A DNA stretch of 64,000 nt from Epinephelus fuscoguttatus. Lineage: Eukaryota; Chordata; Actinopteri; Perciformes; Serranidae. The translations under genes were made by a program, and so were the position numbers. Shown here in pieces: positions 1-12,074 of this stretch; within the stretch, counting starts at the first letter, position 1; each line of letters begins with the position of its first letter. The stretch spans positions 35,054,322 through 35,118,321 of the forward strand of contig NC_064753.1 of the NCBI RefSeq assembly GCF_011397635.1, written 5' to 3'. The notes under the pieces were generated by a model. It had not been told where the DNA came from and ran no database searches. It saw only the letters and a list, made by a program, of their open reading frames with translations.

Positions 1-343
1 ATATGACCCCTTCCTTCCTGCCCTTGCATGTGAAATTTCATAGCTGTGAGAAGAAGTGTGAAGATTGTACAGCCCAGATATTCATTTTCAGGTATGAATC
101 TAATTTTTTTAACAGGTCTATATATTATAATTAGTACCAATAGTCATACTTGCCATCCTTGAGACTTCAAAAAAGGAAGGATCTGAAACCAAAGCAGGGG
201 TGTTGGCATCTTCCACTTTTTTTCCTGCATTCTGGTGACTTTTAAAAGAATGAAAATAACAAAGTAAACTGCATGAGTGTTTTTATGTTAAATGCATTTC
301 ATTTTGTTTATTTTTTGGTTTATGCCCTTTGTATTCCAGGAGG

Positions 344-736
344 TTAAAGGGATAGTGCACCCAAAAATGAAAATTCAGCAATTATCTACTCACCCATATG
401 CTGGCACGGGAGGCCCTGGTGAAGTTTTAGAGTCCTCACATCATTTGCGGAGATCCGAGGGGAGAGTGGGTAGCAGTGCAACTCCACCTAATGCAGGCTG
501 ATGGCGCCTCAGATTCAAACGTCCAGTATGGAGATATTTTGTGGTTTCAGTTATGTGTTTTTGGACTTTTTCTTCTGGGGCGCCATCAGCCTGCAGGTGG
601 AGTTGTTCTGCTACCCACTCCCCCCTGGGATCTCCGCAAGTGATGTGAGGACTCTAAAACTTCACCAGATCCTCCTCGGCATATGGGTGAGTAGATAATG
701 GCTGAATTTTCATTTTTGGGTGCACTATCCCTTTAA
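344..736. mobile_element. Foldback MITE with TTAA ends
   Basis: Two long inverted arms (344-508 and 579-736, roughly 160 bp each) are separated by a 70-bp loop. Both outer ends read TTAAAGGGATAGTGCACCC inward, and the inner ends meet at GGCGCC. TTAA at both edges suggests a piggyBac-like target. It has no coding capacity. The terminal word TTAAAGGGAYAGT is typical of abundant teleost MITEs (recall, not searched). A second element with related ends lies at 33,422-33,958. Confidence 0.85.
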
Positions 737-2480
737 AGGGAGGCCAGGCTGTAGGCTTGACCCACGTCAGGGACCCACACCCAGTTGTCCTCCCTGGCCC
801 ACTCACCCCTGGGTTCTGGGAGTCCGGTCTCACTCCAAAGTCGTCGAAATCCGGCGCTTGAGGAGTGACTTGTGGCATCAGAAACCAATGAAAAAAGGCG
901 TCCTTTAACATCGGCCTGGTACGCAGCCAGTTGCCGTCATAGTTAAACGGCACCTGGCAGCATCAGGGGGAAACGTGGCAGGACAAATACAAAAGTTAAG
1001 GCAGCGAAAGTCCAACTAGGGCGGGCAGGAGAGGTGGTGGATGGGTCCAACAAACACCAACTTTCACCCAGGAGAGCAACGTTTGTGTCCCGTAAGGTTC
1101 TAAAGCCAAACCCCGTTCTTTTTTACTAAACCCAATCATGTGTGTTTGTTGTTGAAAGAAAAAAACGTGAAATCGCAGTGTTGTACCAACGTAATATGTT
1201 TATTTTGAAAGAGACTGTATATAAATGTTAAATTTCCTGTGAAAACAGAAGTGTATTTTGAAAGAAGACAATACCTGTAACAGGCAGAACTTGACCCAGA
1301 ACGTCAACAACCAATGTACCCAGGGTACATTGCACATTGTATGTGGACATGGAAAGTCAATGACCAAACTTCAATATGTGACAAGGTCAGAGTGAGAATG
1401 TGTTGTCCCTGGATGCCTAAGTTTGGCAAAAAGAGTGGCCTACAGTCTCTGGAAGACAGCTGGGTACACTGTCGCAATGGAGGAGGGCAACTCAGGCCCT
1501 CCCTAATCCACAAGCTACCCTCTCAAACCCCTGCTAGAGTGTTCCATTGGACTTACAAATGGAGATGAGGTGTCCACTGGTAGATGCACCCAACTCGTGG
1601 GCATAACAGATGCCCCTCTCCAGCTCCAGAGGATCAGAGAAGAAGGGAGATGGAGGCAAGTGCCAACGGGGAGGAAACAGCAGACTTTTAGAGTCTTAGG
1701 GCTTAGCTTTTACTCGCTGTACCGTGCCAGAAACAGGTATGGGAAAAAATGTGTGAAATTATATGTGAAATATGTGAAATTTTGTCATAAATCAGGAGAA
1801 ATATGGTAGAATTGAGACCCCATGAGGAAATCTGAGGGGGCAATGAAAACAGGAGTCTCTCAGTAAGTAATGGGAGGGTTGGCAAGTGTGCTGATACTGT
1901 TCAAGTTGGAATTATGTAACCTGTATAAGATTAGAGGGTAGTCTCTTGGGTAAGATTTGAGGCATTTCATCTTTGCTCATTTCAACCACCATGCGACTAC
2001 AGCTCACTCAACACTGGCCGACAGGGGTGGGAATGGTTTTCACAGATTTTTTAAAAGTTACAATAACCCCAATGACGACTAAACACATTCTCTATCTATC
2101 TTACTCCTCTTTTCAACATGCCAGAAGAGTTGGTGAGAAAAACTGACAGGGGTGTGCTTGCACTGAAATCTGCATCAGATGAGGCGAGGCAGGGAAAGAC
2201 AGTAAGGTCTGTCCCCAAAGAATACTCTATCTGCCATGTGACAGTGAGCAAAAAAAAACAGCAAAACCTGAGAGAAAGAGGATCCGCACAGCTGTCCTGT
2301 GTGGGCTGTCATAGCAGGCAAAATGTCTTCAATGTGCAGCAAGAGGACGTGTTGACGGGTGACTTGACTGAGGAAGGAGAGCTGGTTAGACCAAAGTAGG
2401 AATTGGTTATTAGTGTATGTATATGTTATTTGGGCCCAAACACCACGTTGTGCAAGGACCCTATTGAAATGCAAAGAATT
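737..2480. other. Non-coding sequence without recognised feature
   Basis: No exon, RNA gene or full repeat was recognised. Short ORFs here lack splice context and protein-like conservation. A short palindrome CAATGTACCCAGGGTACATTG spans about 1312-1332. The block is read as degraded repeat or unique intergenic DNA. Confidence 0.5.
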
Positions 2481-2481
2481 T

Positions 2482-2523
2482 TTCTTCTTCTTCTTCTTCT
2501 TCTTCTTCTTCTTCTTCTTCTTC
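2482..2523 (+). repeat. (TTC)n microsatellite
   Basis: About 14 perfect TTC units. It is the cause of a Phe-run in one ORF and of a Glu/Lys-run on the other strand; it is not coding. Confidence 0.97.
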
Positions 2524-2529
2524 CTTCAA

Positions 2530-3470
2530 ATGAATGTCATTTTTTGTGGGTCTAAAGGTTCTCAAAAAGTCATGCAACTTTGCACACATATCACAACTGG
2601 TGAAAAATTTGATATATCTCATCCTCTGCCTCAAAACAATGGCAAAATTTTGATGACGCAGCCCTCGAAGCTGGTTTCACTTACATGTACAAAACTTGGT
2701 AGGCACATGTAACACACCAAGACGTACAAAAAAGTCTCTTGGAGCCACACCCTCAACCCAACAGGAAGTCAGCCATTTTCAATTTACTGTGCAATTTTGG
2801 TGCATTTCTGGCCATTTCCAGGGGTCGTACTTTAACAAACTCCTCCTACAGATTTCATCAGATTGACTTCAGATTGTGTCTATAAAATCTATCATACTTT
2901 TGCATCAAAACTTTCTCAAAGTTTGACTTGTCCTACTGTCCAATCGCGTAACCGTGGCAAGGCGTCAAACTTTCAGGTATTGCCACCAAACAGCAAGTTG
3001 TCGTAACTGCTGTGTATCTTGTCCAATCTGCCCCAAACTTCACATGTTTTATAAGGCTCCAGGCCCAAAGCCATCAACATGCAAATTAGGTGTCGTGGTG
3101 ATTGCACCACCTTCTGGCAACAGGAAGTACGTCTTTTCAGAAATTTTACATGAAATTTACACAGTGGGGTCTACAATTGATTTACAGCAACATGACATAT
3201 AATTGGTGTGTTCTCCAGCGCTACATAGTGGACACAGGAAGTGGTGCAAAATGTGAAATTGGTCATTCCAACACCCACACTCTATGAAGGACATACTATC
3301 TCACTCCTGCATGCAAGGTCTTTCACAGAAAGGAACAGCGGCATCAGCTGGTGGAACTCCTTGTGTATCACAATTTATGAACTCTGTGATATAGTTGGAA
3401 AAGTTGAAAATATTTCTATTTGTAGGAGACAAATAAGGGTACCTTGTGCCAAAATTTGAGAGCTCTAACA
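2530..3470. repeat. Teleost dispersed repeat (CAGGAAGTCAGCCATTTT type)
   Basis: Contains phrases such as CATGCAACTTTGCACACAT, CAACAGGAAGTCAGCCATTTT (about 2759-2779) and a second CAACAGGAAGT (3119 onward). These recur in long non-coding repeats of percomorph fish (recall). Boundaries and class are uncertain, and there is no transposase or RT. A related-looking repeat lies at about 7,790-8,560. Confidence 0.45.
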
Positions 3471-4160
3471 CAGAAGTTCAGCATGTTACATATCCTGACA
3501 ATAAGTGTTTGAACCATACCCAGTCTCCCCTACTTTATGCTTGCCTTGTGGATGCTTGTGTTTAATTGGAGTGGAAAATAAAAGGGAAGTAACTAACAAG
3601 TAGGGAATTTTTAATGAAATAATATTCTCTGGTTAGCTGACTACAAGGCCAGCTGGAACATCAGTGTTTGTTTTTTCAAAGAGTGCCTGGATCTACAGAC
3701 CACTGACTCCCCCGCCACTCTCCTTTACTCCTCCGACTCTATTTCTTTGTCGGCTCTCTCCAGGCTGATACAGAACAGAGCGAGATGGACCCTCAAAGAA
3801 ACATCAGCAGAACTGGTAAAGGGGCGTCTAATGATCATTTTCAGTCGTGGACTGGTGGTTTTAAAAGTTTCAAGGCAATGGTTTTTTTTTAACTTCAAAC
3901 TGATACATATATTCAACAAACTGCACTTTTTGTCTGTTTATTCTCTTTCTCTATGCACTAAGGATGGTTTGTTGAACTTAATTTGCTCCCTTAAGGTCAG
4001 TATTACTGCTTCTCCCTGTTTTTTGATTCATCGGCCTCCTCTCAGGCCATCTCAGATACATTAAAGATAAGCTGTTGCCAATCTCCAATACTTGTAAATG
4101 TAAAGCCACATATCCTCAGATGCCCTTTATCAGGTAGCAGGGAGGCAACTGATGTTAAAG
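3470..4160. other. Unassigned sequence, possible degraded LINE relic
   Basis: An open frame at 3747-4064 begins MSALSRLIQNRARWTLKETS. Its surroundings (SLQADTEQSEMDPQRNI-like readings in other frames) do not match any domain I recognise. No repeat ends are visible. It is left unassigned. Confidence 0.3.
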
Positions 4161-4162
4161 TC

Positions 4163-4365
4163 TTATTACCTCCACAAAAGAGGTCATGTTTTCTGTTCAA
4201 TTTGTGCGTCTGTGTGCTTGTCGGCAGGATTACTGAAAAACAACTGGCCTGATTTTCAAGAAACTTGATGGAAGGGTGTAACACAGGAGAACCCATTAGA
4301 TTTTGAAGCAGATCTGAATCACGGGGCGGATATACAAATTATTTCTCACTTTCCTTCAACTACAA
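4163..4365 (+). repeat. Teleost dispersed repeat (TACCTCCACAAAAGAGGT type)
   Basis: Runs TTACCTCCACAAAAGAGGTC, GTCTGTGTGCTTGTCGGCAG, ATTACTGAAAAACAACTGGC, CACGGGGCGGATATACAAAT. This order is familiar from an abundant teleost repeat (recall). It is non-coding. Confidence 0.6.
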
Positions 4366-4440
4366 ATACAAGTCTGGGCCGGGATTGCTTGCACATGGCT
4401 CTCACCTCTGCTGTCACAAGCAAATATGAAGGTGGCTGAG

Positions 4441-4945
4441 CTATAACTAACAATGGCAACAGTGCTGACAGAGCTAACAGTGTTAATGGGGGTTAGCTCA
4501 CGCTCACCAGGGCAACCTAGGGAGGAACTGTGGGGTGGGTGTTACACTTTCACTAAAACACCGTCCAACCACCATGGGTAAGGAAAGCGTTATCAGCTGT
4601 GCTAACAGTGCTAACAAAACTAGCTCTGACAACAGTGCTGATGATGACAGAGCTTACAGTGTTAATGATGGTGAGCTCATACTCCCCGGGGTGACCTGTG
4701 GAGGAACTGCAGAGTGGGTGTTATGCTTTCACTTAAACACCGTCCTGCCACCATGGGTCAGGACAGCATTATCAACAGTGCTAACAGTGCTAACAAAACT
4801 AGCTATGACAGCAGTGCTGATGATGACAGTGCTAACAGTGTTGATAGGGGTTAGCTCACGCTCACTGTGGAGACCTGGGAGGGAAACCTGATGACACTAT
4901 CCTGCTACTGTGGATCAGGGCAGCATTATCAGCAGTAACCATCGT
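4441..4945 (+). repeat. Tandem repeat with 179-bp period, about 2.7 copies
   Basis: Shared words are spaced by 179 bp: GGTTAGCTCA at 4491 and 4849 (twice 179), GAGGAACTG at 4522 and 4701, CTAACAAAAC at 4611 and 4790. The third copy is shortened (CAGCATTATC recurs after 157). The unit contains its own short tandem words, GTGCTAACA and AGTGCTGAT. An ORF at 4535-4891 crosses it, but adjacent copies encode unrelated peptides, so it is not a gene. Confidence 0.9.
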
Positions 4946-7785
4946 ATGAGCACCACCTTATGAGTAACGCTGTTTCGTACATGCCTGGCCCATCAGTGTA
5001 GTTAGCTGGTCAGTGAGGACATGTGCTCTCCGATACACGTCAGATGTTCAGAACTACCAGTGCCAGCTGCTTTGTGTGGGTGTGACTATCAACGTGACTT
5101 TAATCTTCTGCTACCTGTCGTCCAGCTTGTCCTCCCGTTTACTTGACTCACTAGCAAGGACCACGCCACAACAATATGTCCTTTAAATATGTCTAGTCTT
5201 TGTAGTTCGTCACCAGCTTGTACCCCTCACAAATATATCTGTCTGGATGGATTTGCTATTTCTGTATCATAATTTCCAACATTTCCTTTATGTATCACAT
5301 CAGTTTTCTTTACTTTGTGGACACCATGCTGTAAATGTCAGCAAGAATCACACAAAATATGAGAAAACAAGTATTAAGGGAGATGATGCCTCTCTCCATT
5401 CGCAGCAAGAGTGAGTGAGGGTTGTACGTGTATGTAGTATTAAGCGTTTCCTCCCTCCACTCCTAGAAAAGAAGTATAAAAGGCTTTAAAGGGAGGTGCC
5501 CTATATGGTCTGACTGTCTGGCTGTCCAACCGAGCTGCAGAGTCAGACTGAGTTAATGAAGTGCCAGATGAGCGCTCCTTGTTAATATCAGCCACTCATG
5601 CATTTCAGGAAGCCATTGCTTCTGTCAAGGGGAACTAAGTCTGCTAACCTAATTTGGTGAAGAAAATGTGCAACAGTTTTTCAGGAGGAAAAAAAAACGT
5701 GTATCATCATTTCTCTCATTTGCCCCCCGTGATTGATGCTGATCACTGATCTGCTACATTGTAATTGAAAAGGCATGCAGTGTTTGGAGGTGGGTAGAGC
5801 AGGGGCAGAATTACGCATTCACGCAGCACACAAACATGCACTCTGTGCTACACACTCTGCCACTGAGCTAATTTGACTCACTTAAAATCTCATGGTAGTT
5901 TTCTAGCATTTCAGTAGGTACAAAGGCAACGAGAGTTCTTGGTAAGATAGAAAATTCATCCGAGAGAAGAGGGCTAGCACGCGTTACAAAATAAATGGCA
6001 ATAATAGGGCAGTGGAAGAAGTAAAAAGAGAGAACACATTAATCCCAGAGCACTCTGCTTGTGGTTTCTAACCTGACAGCCGTAGGCAAAGACACTGAGG
6101 AAAAATCACACGAAAATACAGACAGAGATACAAAAACAGGCGTAGAGGTGAGGAAGTAAAGTGGCAAGGTTGATTAAAGGACATAGAGACACAGATATGA
6201 ACAGGTGGGCCGAGAGATAAGTGCTCATGATGAGGCTCGTTTGGTCTCAGGTTTTCCTATTAGTGAGGGCCAATGCTCATCTGCCATATGGCACCGGTTC
6301 AGCCAACTCTATGTTCACTCGTGGAACCTAAAGTGTTGTACATAAGGGTTTGTTTCATCCTTGTTCCTCGTTTAAACGTGATATGCTGTTTCAAGTCAAA
6401 CAGAAACCTTGCTTAATGCTTTTACTCTATTTGGAGCGGTTCCTCATCAAACCCCTGAGTTAAGAGTCTCTTCTTCTCGGCACAGTTGCAAGCTCTTTGA
6501 TTAAGTGGTTTGTGGGCATGCATGCACAAAACTGGGACAATTACTTTTCGGAGATCCAAGGGCTGGCAACTAAAGATCTTGGTGCAGAAAACTTTTTTTT
6601 TTACCTCAACACCAACAAACTAACCAATTAGTCAGAAGCAATTGTAATTGTAGTAACAGCGTATCGATGTCATATGCTTTGTATGCCAATCCACCTCCTC
6701 CCTAACCCTTTTTATGGCAGCGTACAACAAGTTGGCGTTATTTGAGACTTGGCTACAGAGAAGGAACAATCATTACTTACACCAGTGCAAGAGGTGCTCG
6801 TCATGACAACATAAACATAAATTTTGGTAAGTATTTAATGAAACTACCCACACTGTTTTCCTATTGAGGACAGTCTCACTGTTGCAGATGCAAGTCTTTC
6901 TCATGAACATTATCTTCCAAATATTCATATACAGATATTATGTACGTCACTAATTCTATGTCAGGTCTGACCAGCTCAAGTGAGAAATGGAATATTGTTT
7001 CCAAAGAGGCTTATATTTCCTTATCACCTCTGAGCAGAGAAGAATAAGAGTCCAAGAAAGTCTTGTGCTTTAACTCAAGTGCTCATAAGAGAAAGAGTCT
7101 TATTTCTTGATCAAATTTTAGCATTGATATTGTTGGATACATGTTCCTATTTCCCTCTACAAATTAGCGAAATACATGCTATAATGTGTGTGATCCATTA
7201 TTGGCCTTTTGCAATGTACATGTGTATTGTAGCATGCATTAACTAACAAGCCTGATTTTATGCATTACGCACATCTTATTTATGAGGTTGTAAGTGTCAT
7301 TGAGTGTACACCCCTTATCAAACGTGTCGTTTCATTTTCGGGTTAATTACAAGCCGTGATGTTGAAAATTAACCACTGGTTTGTTTGTTCATCCACAAAT
7401 AAAGCAATCTTATCAACTATTAGTGCAAAGTATCATGTCGTCTTTTTTAACCGGTAACCAAGGGCAATCACTGAGTATGTGAGTGGCACTGCACTCATTT
7501 TCACCTTGCATCTCCGCTTAGGCAATTTTACACATCTACGATTAGCAAAGAGTGCCAATTTACTCTCGAGCAGACACATGCAAGAGGTCTGAAGGACACC
7601 AAATGGTTTTAAGCTTTGCTGTTGTTTTCACAGTTTGATGCTCTGCCAGATTAGATGAGAGACTACTGCAAGAAAAACAAAATAGAAATGGAAACCAATA
7701 ACTCATCAAGCTATTTAGATTGCAGCAGTTTCAATTATGTATTTAAATTTAGCCTATCTCACTATATGTTACTATATAATGATGA
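4946..7785. other. Non-coding sequence, one TATA-like site
   Basis: No exon or repeat was recognised over 2.8 kb. GTATAAAAGGC at 5475-5485 resembles a TATA box, but no ORF, splice donor or conserved protein follows within a plausible distance. Otherwise it is AT-rich unique-looking DNA. Confidence 0.5.
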
Positions 7786-7789
7786 AAAC

Positions 7790-8560
7790 TCTGTCTGTGT
7801 CTGTGTGTCACTTCACTGACTTGGTCAATCCATGTGAAATTTGGCACAGTGGTAGAGGGTCATGGGAGGATGCGAATGAAGCAATATTACACCAATTGGC
7901 CAAAGGGGGGCGCTATAGCAACCGATTGAAATTGCAAACTTTGAATGGGCAAACTCTCATGCCCCGTATGTCGTAGAGACATGAAACTTTGCACAGAGAT
8001 GCCTCTCCTCATGAGGAACAAATTTGCCTCAAGAACCCATAACTTCTGGTCATATACTGTAGATTGTCTGCCATTTAGAATTTTTTGAAAAACACTTAAA
8101 ATCGATCTCTTCCTAGGAAGTTTGACCCATCTGCATGAAACTGGGTGAACATAATCTAGGGACCAATATCTAAAGTTCCCTCTTGGCAAAAGTTGTAAAA
8201 CTTACTAAAACTGAGCTTCTATAAGGCAATGAATATTGCGGAGGGCGTGGCTCATCACATAAAGGTGTATAACATCTCAAGGGTTTCACCCATCACCACG
8301 CAACTTTGTAGGCATATGACCACACATAATCTGAGGGGACCCCTCCATTATTGACCCCATCAAACAAAATGGGGGCGCTAGAGAGCTAATTTCTTATCTA
8401 GGCCTAATTTTCACTAAACACGATTTTTTGCTAAACTTGGTAGATATGTAGAACAGGACGCCTCAAGGTGACTGGAGAAATGTAACTCTAATTGGCAACT
8501 GGGTGGCGCTATAACAACAGAAAAATGCTTAAAAATGGCTAAAATGCGACCGATCGCTGT
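7790..8560. repeat. Teleost dispersed repeat (GGGGGGCGCTATAGCAAC type)
   Basis: Contains GTGAAATTTGGCACAGTGG, AAAGGGGGGCGCTATAGCAA (about 7903-7922), CATGAAACTTTGCACAGAG, GGGGGCGCTAGAGAGCTAA and GGGTGGCGCTATAACAAC. The spaced GGNGGCGCTA motif appears three times and is characteristic of a long non-coding repeat of percomorph genomes (recall). There is no coding capacity, and the ends are uncertain. Confidence 0.55.
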
Positions 8561-9950
8561 GGCCCCCCCTGTGGCCCAGTGTTGTTGTTTTTTTCTCTAA
8601 TTTTTGGTATGACTAAGTCATGGTATGGTATGCTGTACATAATCACAGAAACTGTCAGTGTGTCATTCTGTCTATCCCATGTTTGACAAATGAAACCATT
8701 CTATCACTATTGGCAATGGTACTACTGTACTTTCAATAAAGCAATTATCCTATCAAATCCACAAAAACTCTGTCTGAATACATTGCTCTTCTTAATGGGT
8801 TCACTTGACTATTTAATCTGCAATTTCCTATGACCTGTATCCCAAACACACACCATGTGAAACTGTATATGGGCAACTGTGCACTCAGTGGGTATGGACT
8901 AGTAGATGTTATTTTGGATAAATATACTACAGTAAGTACTGTCAGTGTTTGGGATGAGAAGAACTTCAAATGTCTCTGTAATATCTGAAGACCTCAGAAA
9001 TACTTTTTATGCCTCTACACTTATTTTGTATGTAGGATACGGTCAAACAAAGATTTACAGTTGGATCCTATTTACTTCTACAGTCCTTTACAAATTCAGT
9101 CTAAATATTGTATATTCTTCTATGTTTGGTTTTTCTACTACTTTGCCCTCTAGAAGAGAAACCATTGCCCTTTGCCACATGCTACTGTAAAATCCATATA
9201 GCCAGACAATGAATAACCTTCCATGGTATATAAGCCTCTTAGGAGAAGAGAAGCCATATGGCACTCATCATCTCTGTTGATCATGGGTTTGTGGCAGCAA
9301 TGAAAATCTCCATTGTCCGCAGGTTAATCCTGGTATTTCAGGGATTTTAGGTACTTCATATGACAAATTTAGCTGCAATGAGCACAGATGACGCATCAGA
9401 CCCTAATTTGGTGATTGCGCATGACAGAGCCTTTATGTTAATGATGACTATGAGATGTTATTTTCTTAAGGTGCATGTGGTTCTTTTTCTTTATACCAGC
9501 AACCATTAGGTGTTTAGGTGACTCACTTTGAATTACACCACTGTGGGAAGCAGAGTCTGGGGCAGAATGGACTTTTTAGATGTCAAAGACCAACGCTTGG
9601 CTGCACCATTCACCTGCTAAGCCTAAATAAATTGCTCAAAGTGGAGCTGTGTTCTGTGCTATTCTCATTTCATGTGTCAGGTCTTTCACAAATAGACTTC
9701 ATAACACCATGAAACCATGAAAGTCACTTAAATGCATGTTATTCTTGTCAGTTTAGAATTTTTTTCCTTTTGTACAGCACTTTAGTCAATGTAAACACCA
9801 GTAAGCATCAAGGAAAAGACAGAGAAGAATGGGCACCAGCTGAACTAGCATCCTGTTAAACATTGTACAGGTGTTGAAAAATAAACTTCTGTGCGTCATT
9901 AGTTTCCAAAGGGATATCAGGAAATGTAATAGGCTGGCAAGAGGGGAACT
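8561..9950. other. Non-coding sequence without recognised feature
   Basis: AT-rich. Short ORFs at 8745-8969 (minus) and 8945-9190 (plus) overlap antiparallel and show no domain. No repeat boundaries were seen. Confidence 0.5.
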
Positions 9951-9951
9951 G

Positions 9952-10261
9952 CCCATTGGTTCGACATCCCATTGCTCCGACCATATTAAACCCATTGTTC
10001 TGAAGTCCGTTCCGAAATCATCATGATGCCCTGTGGTTAAGGTCTGGTTAGGTTTAGGCACAAAAACCACTTGGTTAGGGTCAGGAAAAGATCATGGTGT
10101 GGGTTAAAGTTAAAAAGAAAGTGACAAACACATAAGCCGTGAGCTTGCTCCACCTCAAGCCTTTCCCAGCTGACCCAGAGCCGGTTGCGGCGCACCACAT
10201 ACCCGCTGCGAGCCTTTCAGCACCGCAGACAGTCGGACTAATGGGATGTTGAACCAATGGG
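9952..10261. mobile_element. Short non-autonomous DNA element with inverted ends
   Basis: Left end CCCATTGGTTCGACATCCCA (9952-9971, followed by TT) is matched in inverse by AATGGGATGTTGAACCAATGGG at 10240-10261. Extra near-copies of the CCGACCA/GTCGGACTA word lie inside. The interior CACTTGGTTAGGGTCAGGAA word with the preceding GGTTAGGTTTAGGC recurs in teleost repeats (recall). There is no ORF. No clear target duplication was identified. Confidence 0.65.
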
Positions 10262-10843
10262 CTGTCGGACCAATGACATGGACCCGGCAAGAGAAGGAGA
10301 GGAGGCGTGTGCTTTATAGTGACTGGTGCGTCGAAGGGTATGCAAAGTGCTGTCCCGTTACTGCTGTATATCACTGCTATATGCCACTTAGTGGTGGCTG
10401 CTAAGCAGAGTCACTGCCGATGTCCCCGGAGGAGCAACCATGCAGCCGTCTTGTTGAGGTCAGGATGTGTGGACTGTCAAATCATTCCACAACCAGAAAC
10501 CATGAATCACCAGAACCACACAGAAACATTGACAATTATAAAGCAGCAGCCAACGATGCAAGAAAATGCAAAAAAAAAAAAAGACTAAATTACAGCGCAC
10601 AAGTTAAAGAGTATGATACACCACATTAACGCTCCCAAGCCCTCACTGTCTTGTCAGTGTCTTCTCAAAATATACTTCCGTTTTCTCAGTAAATGTTTCT
10701 GCTCGTTAGATGCATACAGACTTTTTCAAACTAAATTTACAACATTGTTAAAGCACTTTATTTCATTGTGCAACAAAAGCATGTGGTTAAGTGTAGAAAA
10801 AAACATCATGGTTTGGCTTTACGTTTATACGGGAAGTGAACAC

Positions 10844-11700
10844 CAGGGGCTGTATTCACAAACATTTTGAGAATACTCTCAGAGAGCTCCTAATTTAGCC
10901 TTAAAACTTCTAGTAAGGAGTCCTAGCTTCGGAGTGATTTAGGAAAGAGCAACTCCAAGCAAGTAAGGGACAGAAACTTTACCTTAGTGAGGGTGTGTGG
11001 TTGACCCTGTTGCTAGGTGTGATGCTCCATTTTAACAGATGTGATTGGTTGTCAGAGACACGCCCCTTTGTGAGCTAGTAAGGTGTGGACACACAGTGGA
11101 AATGAAGTGAACTGCATCACGATATGAGATTGACAGTGTTGTCATTGTTAGTGTGATCACTGTGCTGATGGAAGGCTGAGACAGACCAATGTCATCTGTA
11201 GTATTTCATTTACTCACTGTCATTTTGTGATTAGTGTTTCTGCCATTTTCTCCTCTGCTTAAGAAACTCTTTTTTTTCTGAAGATATTCTTTTGGGAGGT
11301 TTTTAGCCTTTAATGTATAGGACAGACAAGTGTGAAGGGGGGGAGAGAGAGGGAGTGACATGCAGCAAAGGGCCACAGGCCGGAGTCAAACCTGGGCCGC
11401 TGCAGCAACAGCCCTGTATATTGGGCGCCTGCTCTACCACGAAGCCACTGGCGCCCCGCTGCGTAAGAAACTCTTAAGACACTTAAAACTCTTCCTCCAC
11501 AGAACAGTTTTTCACCTTAAGAGCTCTTCTAAGGTCTAAGATGCTCTGTGAATAACTTTTATCTTTACAAGGACCTAGTCTTAATTTTAAGGGGAAATTC
11601 TGGGAAAATTCTAGGAAAAAAAAATTTAAAAGTATTTTCTTAGAATTTCATCACTACGAGCAACTCTTAGCACTAGGAAACTTTGTGAATATGACCCCAG
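10844..11700. mobile_element. hAT-like MITE interrupted by a SINE
   Basis: The left end CAGGGGCTGTATTCACAAA (10844-10862) is inverse to TTTGTGAATATGACCCCAG at 11682-11700, with four mismatches over 19. CAGGGG-type ends are typical of hAT elements. Inside, words such as CTTAAGA and AGAGCTC occur in both orientations. A SINE with its own target duplication occupies 11272-11458, so the element proper is about 650 bp. Confidence 0.7.
11272..11458 (-). mobile_element. tRNA-derived SINE, copy 1, with 17-bp target duplication
   Basis: Read on the minus strand it begins GGGGCGCCAGTGGCTTCGTG, continues GTAGAGCAGG (D-arm/A-box) and later has GGTTTGACTCC (B-box), then the tail region GCATGTCACTCCCTCTCTCT. 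It is flanked by CTGCTTAAGAAACTCTT (11255-11271) and CTGCGTAAGAAACTCTT (11459-11475), 16 of 17 identical. It is inserted in the hAT-like MITE. A second copy is at 35399-35589. Confidence 0.85.
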
Positions 11701-12004
11701 GTTCCCGGATGAAAGTCCGGTGTTGACGTGCATGCCCTATAGGGACTTTCCACGTCCTTAAATTATGTCGTTGTCTGATGGCCTCCCAAACGGATACTGT
11801 ATGGTGGCATTATTAACTGACGCAGCCCAACAGCGTAGCATATGTCAAGTAAAGATCAAGTAATTTTGTCGGTGTCTGACATGGAAATCAATGACCAAGC
11901 GGCGGTATTTGACGACTTTGTAATAAGAACGGGGTGGCTGATGGCATCACATTCCACTGGAGCTGTACCTTGTATAATCCCATGAGACAAATAAAGTATT
12001 AATT

Positions 12005-12074
12005 AATTGACTGATTGGTTGGTTGACTGACTGACTGACTGACTGGTTGGTTGTTTGGTTGGTTGGTTGGTTGA
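12005..12074 (+). repeat. Compound microsatellite (TTGG/GACT)n
   Basis: Alternating GATTGGTTGGTT, then (GACT)5, then (GGTT)n. Imperfect. Non-coding. Confidence 0.9.

Noticed and set aside
2413..2712. Phe-rich 99-aa ORF
   Set aside because: It is produced by the (TTC)n microsatellite and lies in repeat sequence.
4535..4891. 118-aa ORF as a repeat protein
   Set aside because: The 179-bp period is not a multiple of three, so successive copies encode unrelated peptides. The ORF is a by-product of a tandem DNA repeat.
11390..11460. True tRNA gene
   Set aside because: A-box and B-box words are present, but they belong to a SINE with a 3' body and target duplications. The anticodon stem and acceptor pairing are not intact.
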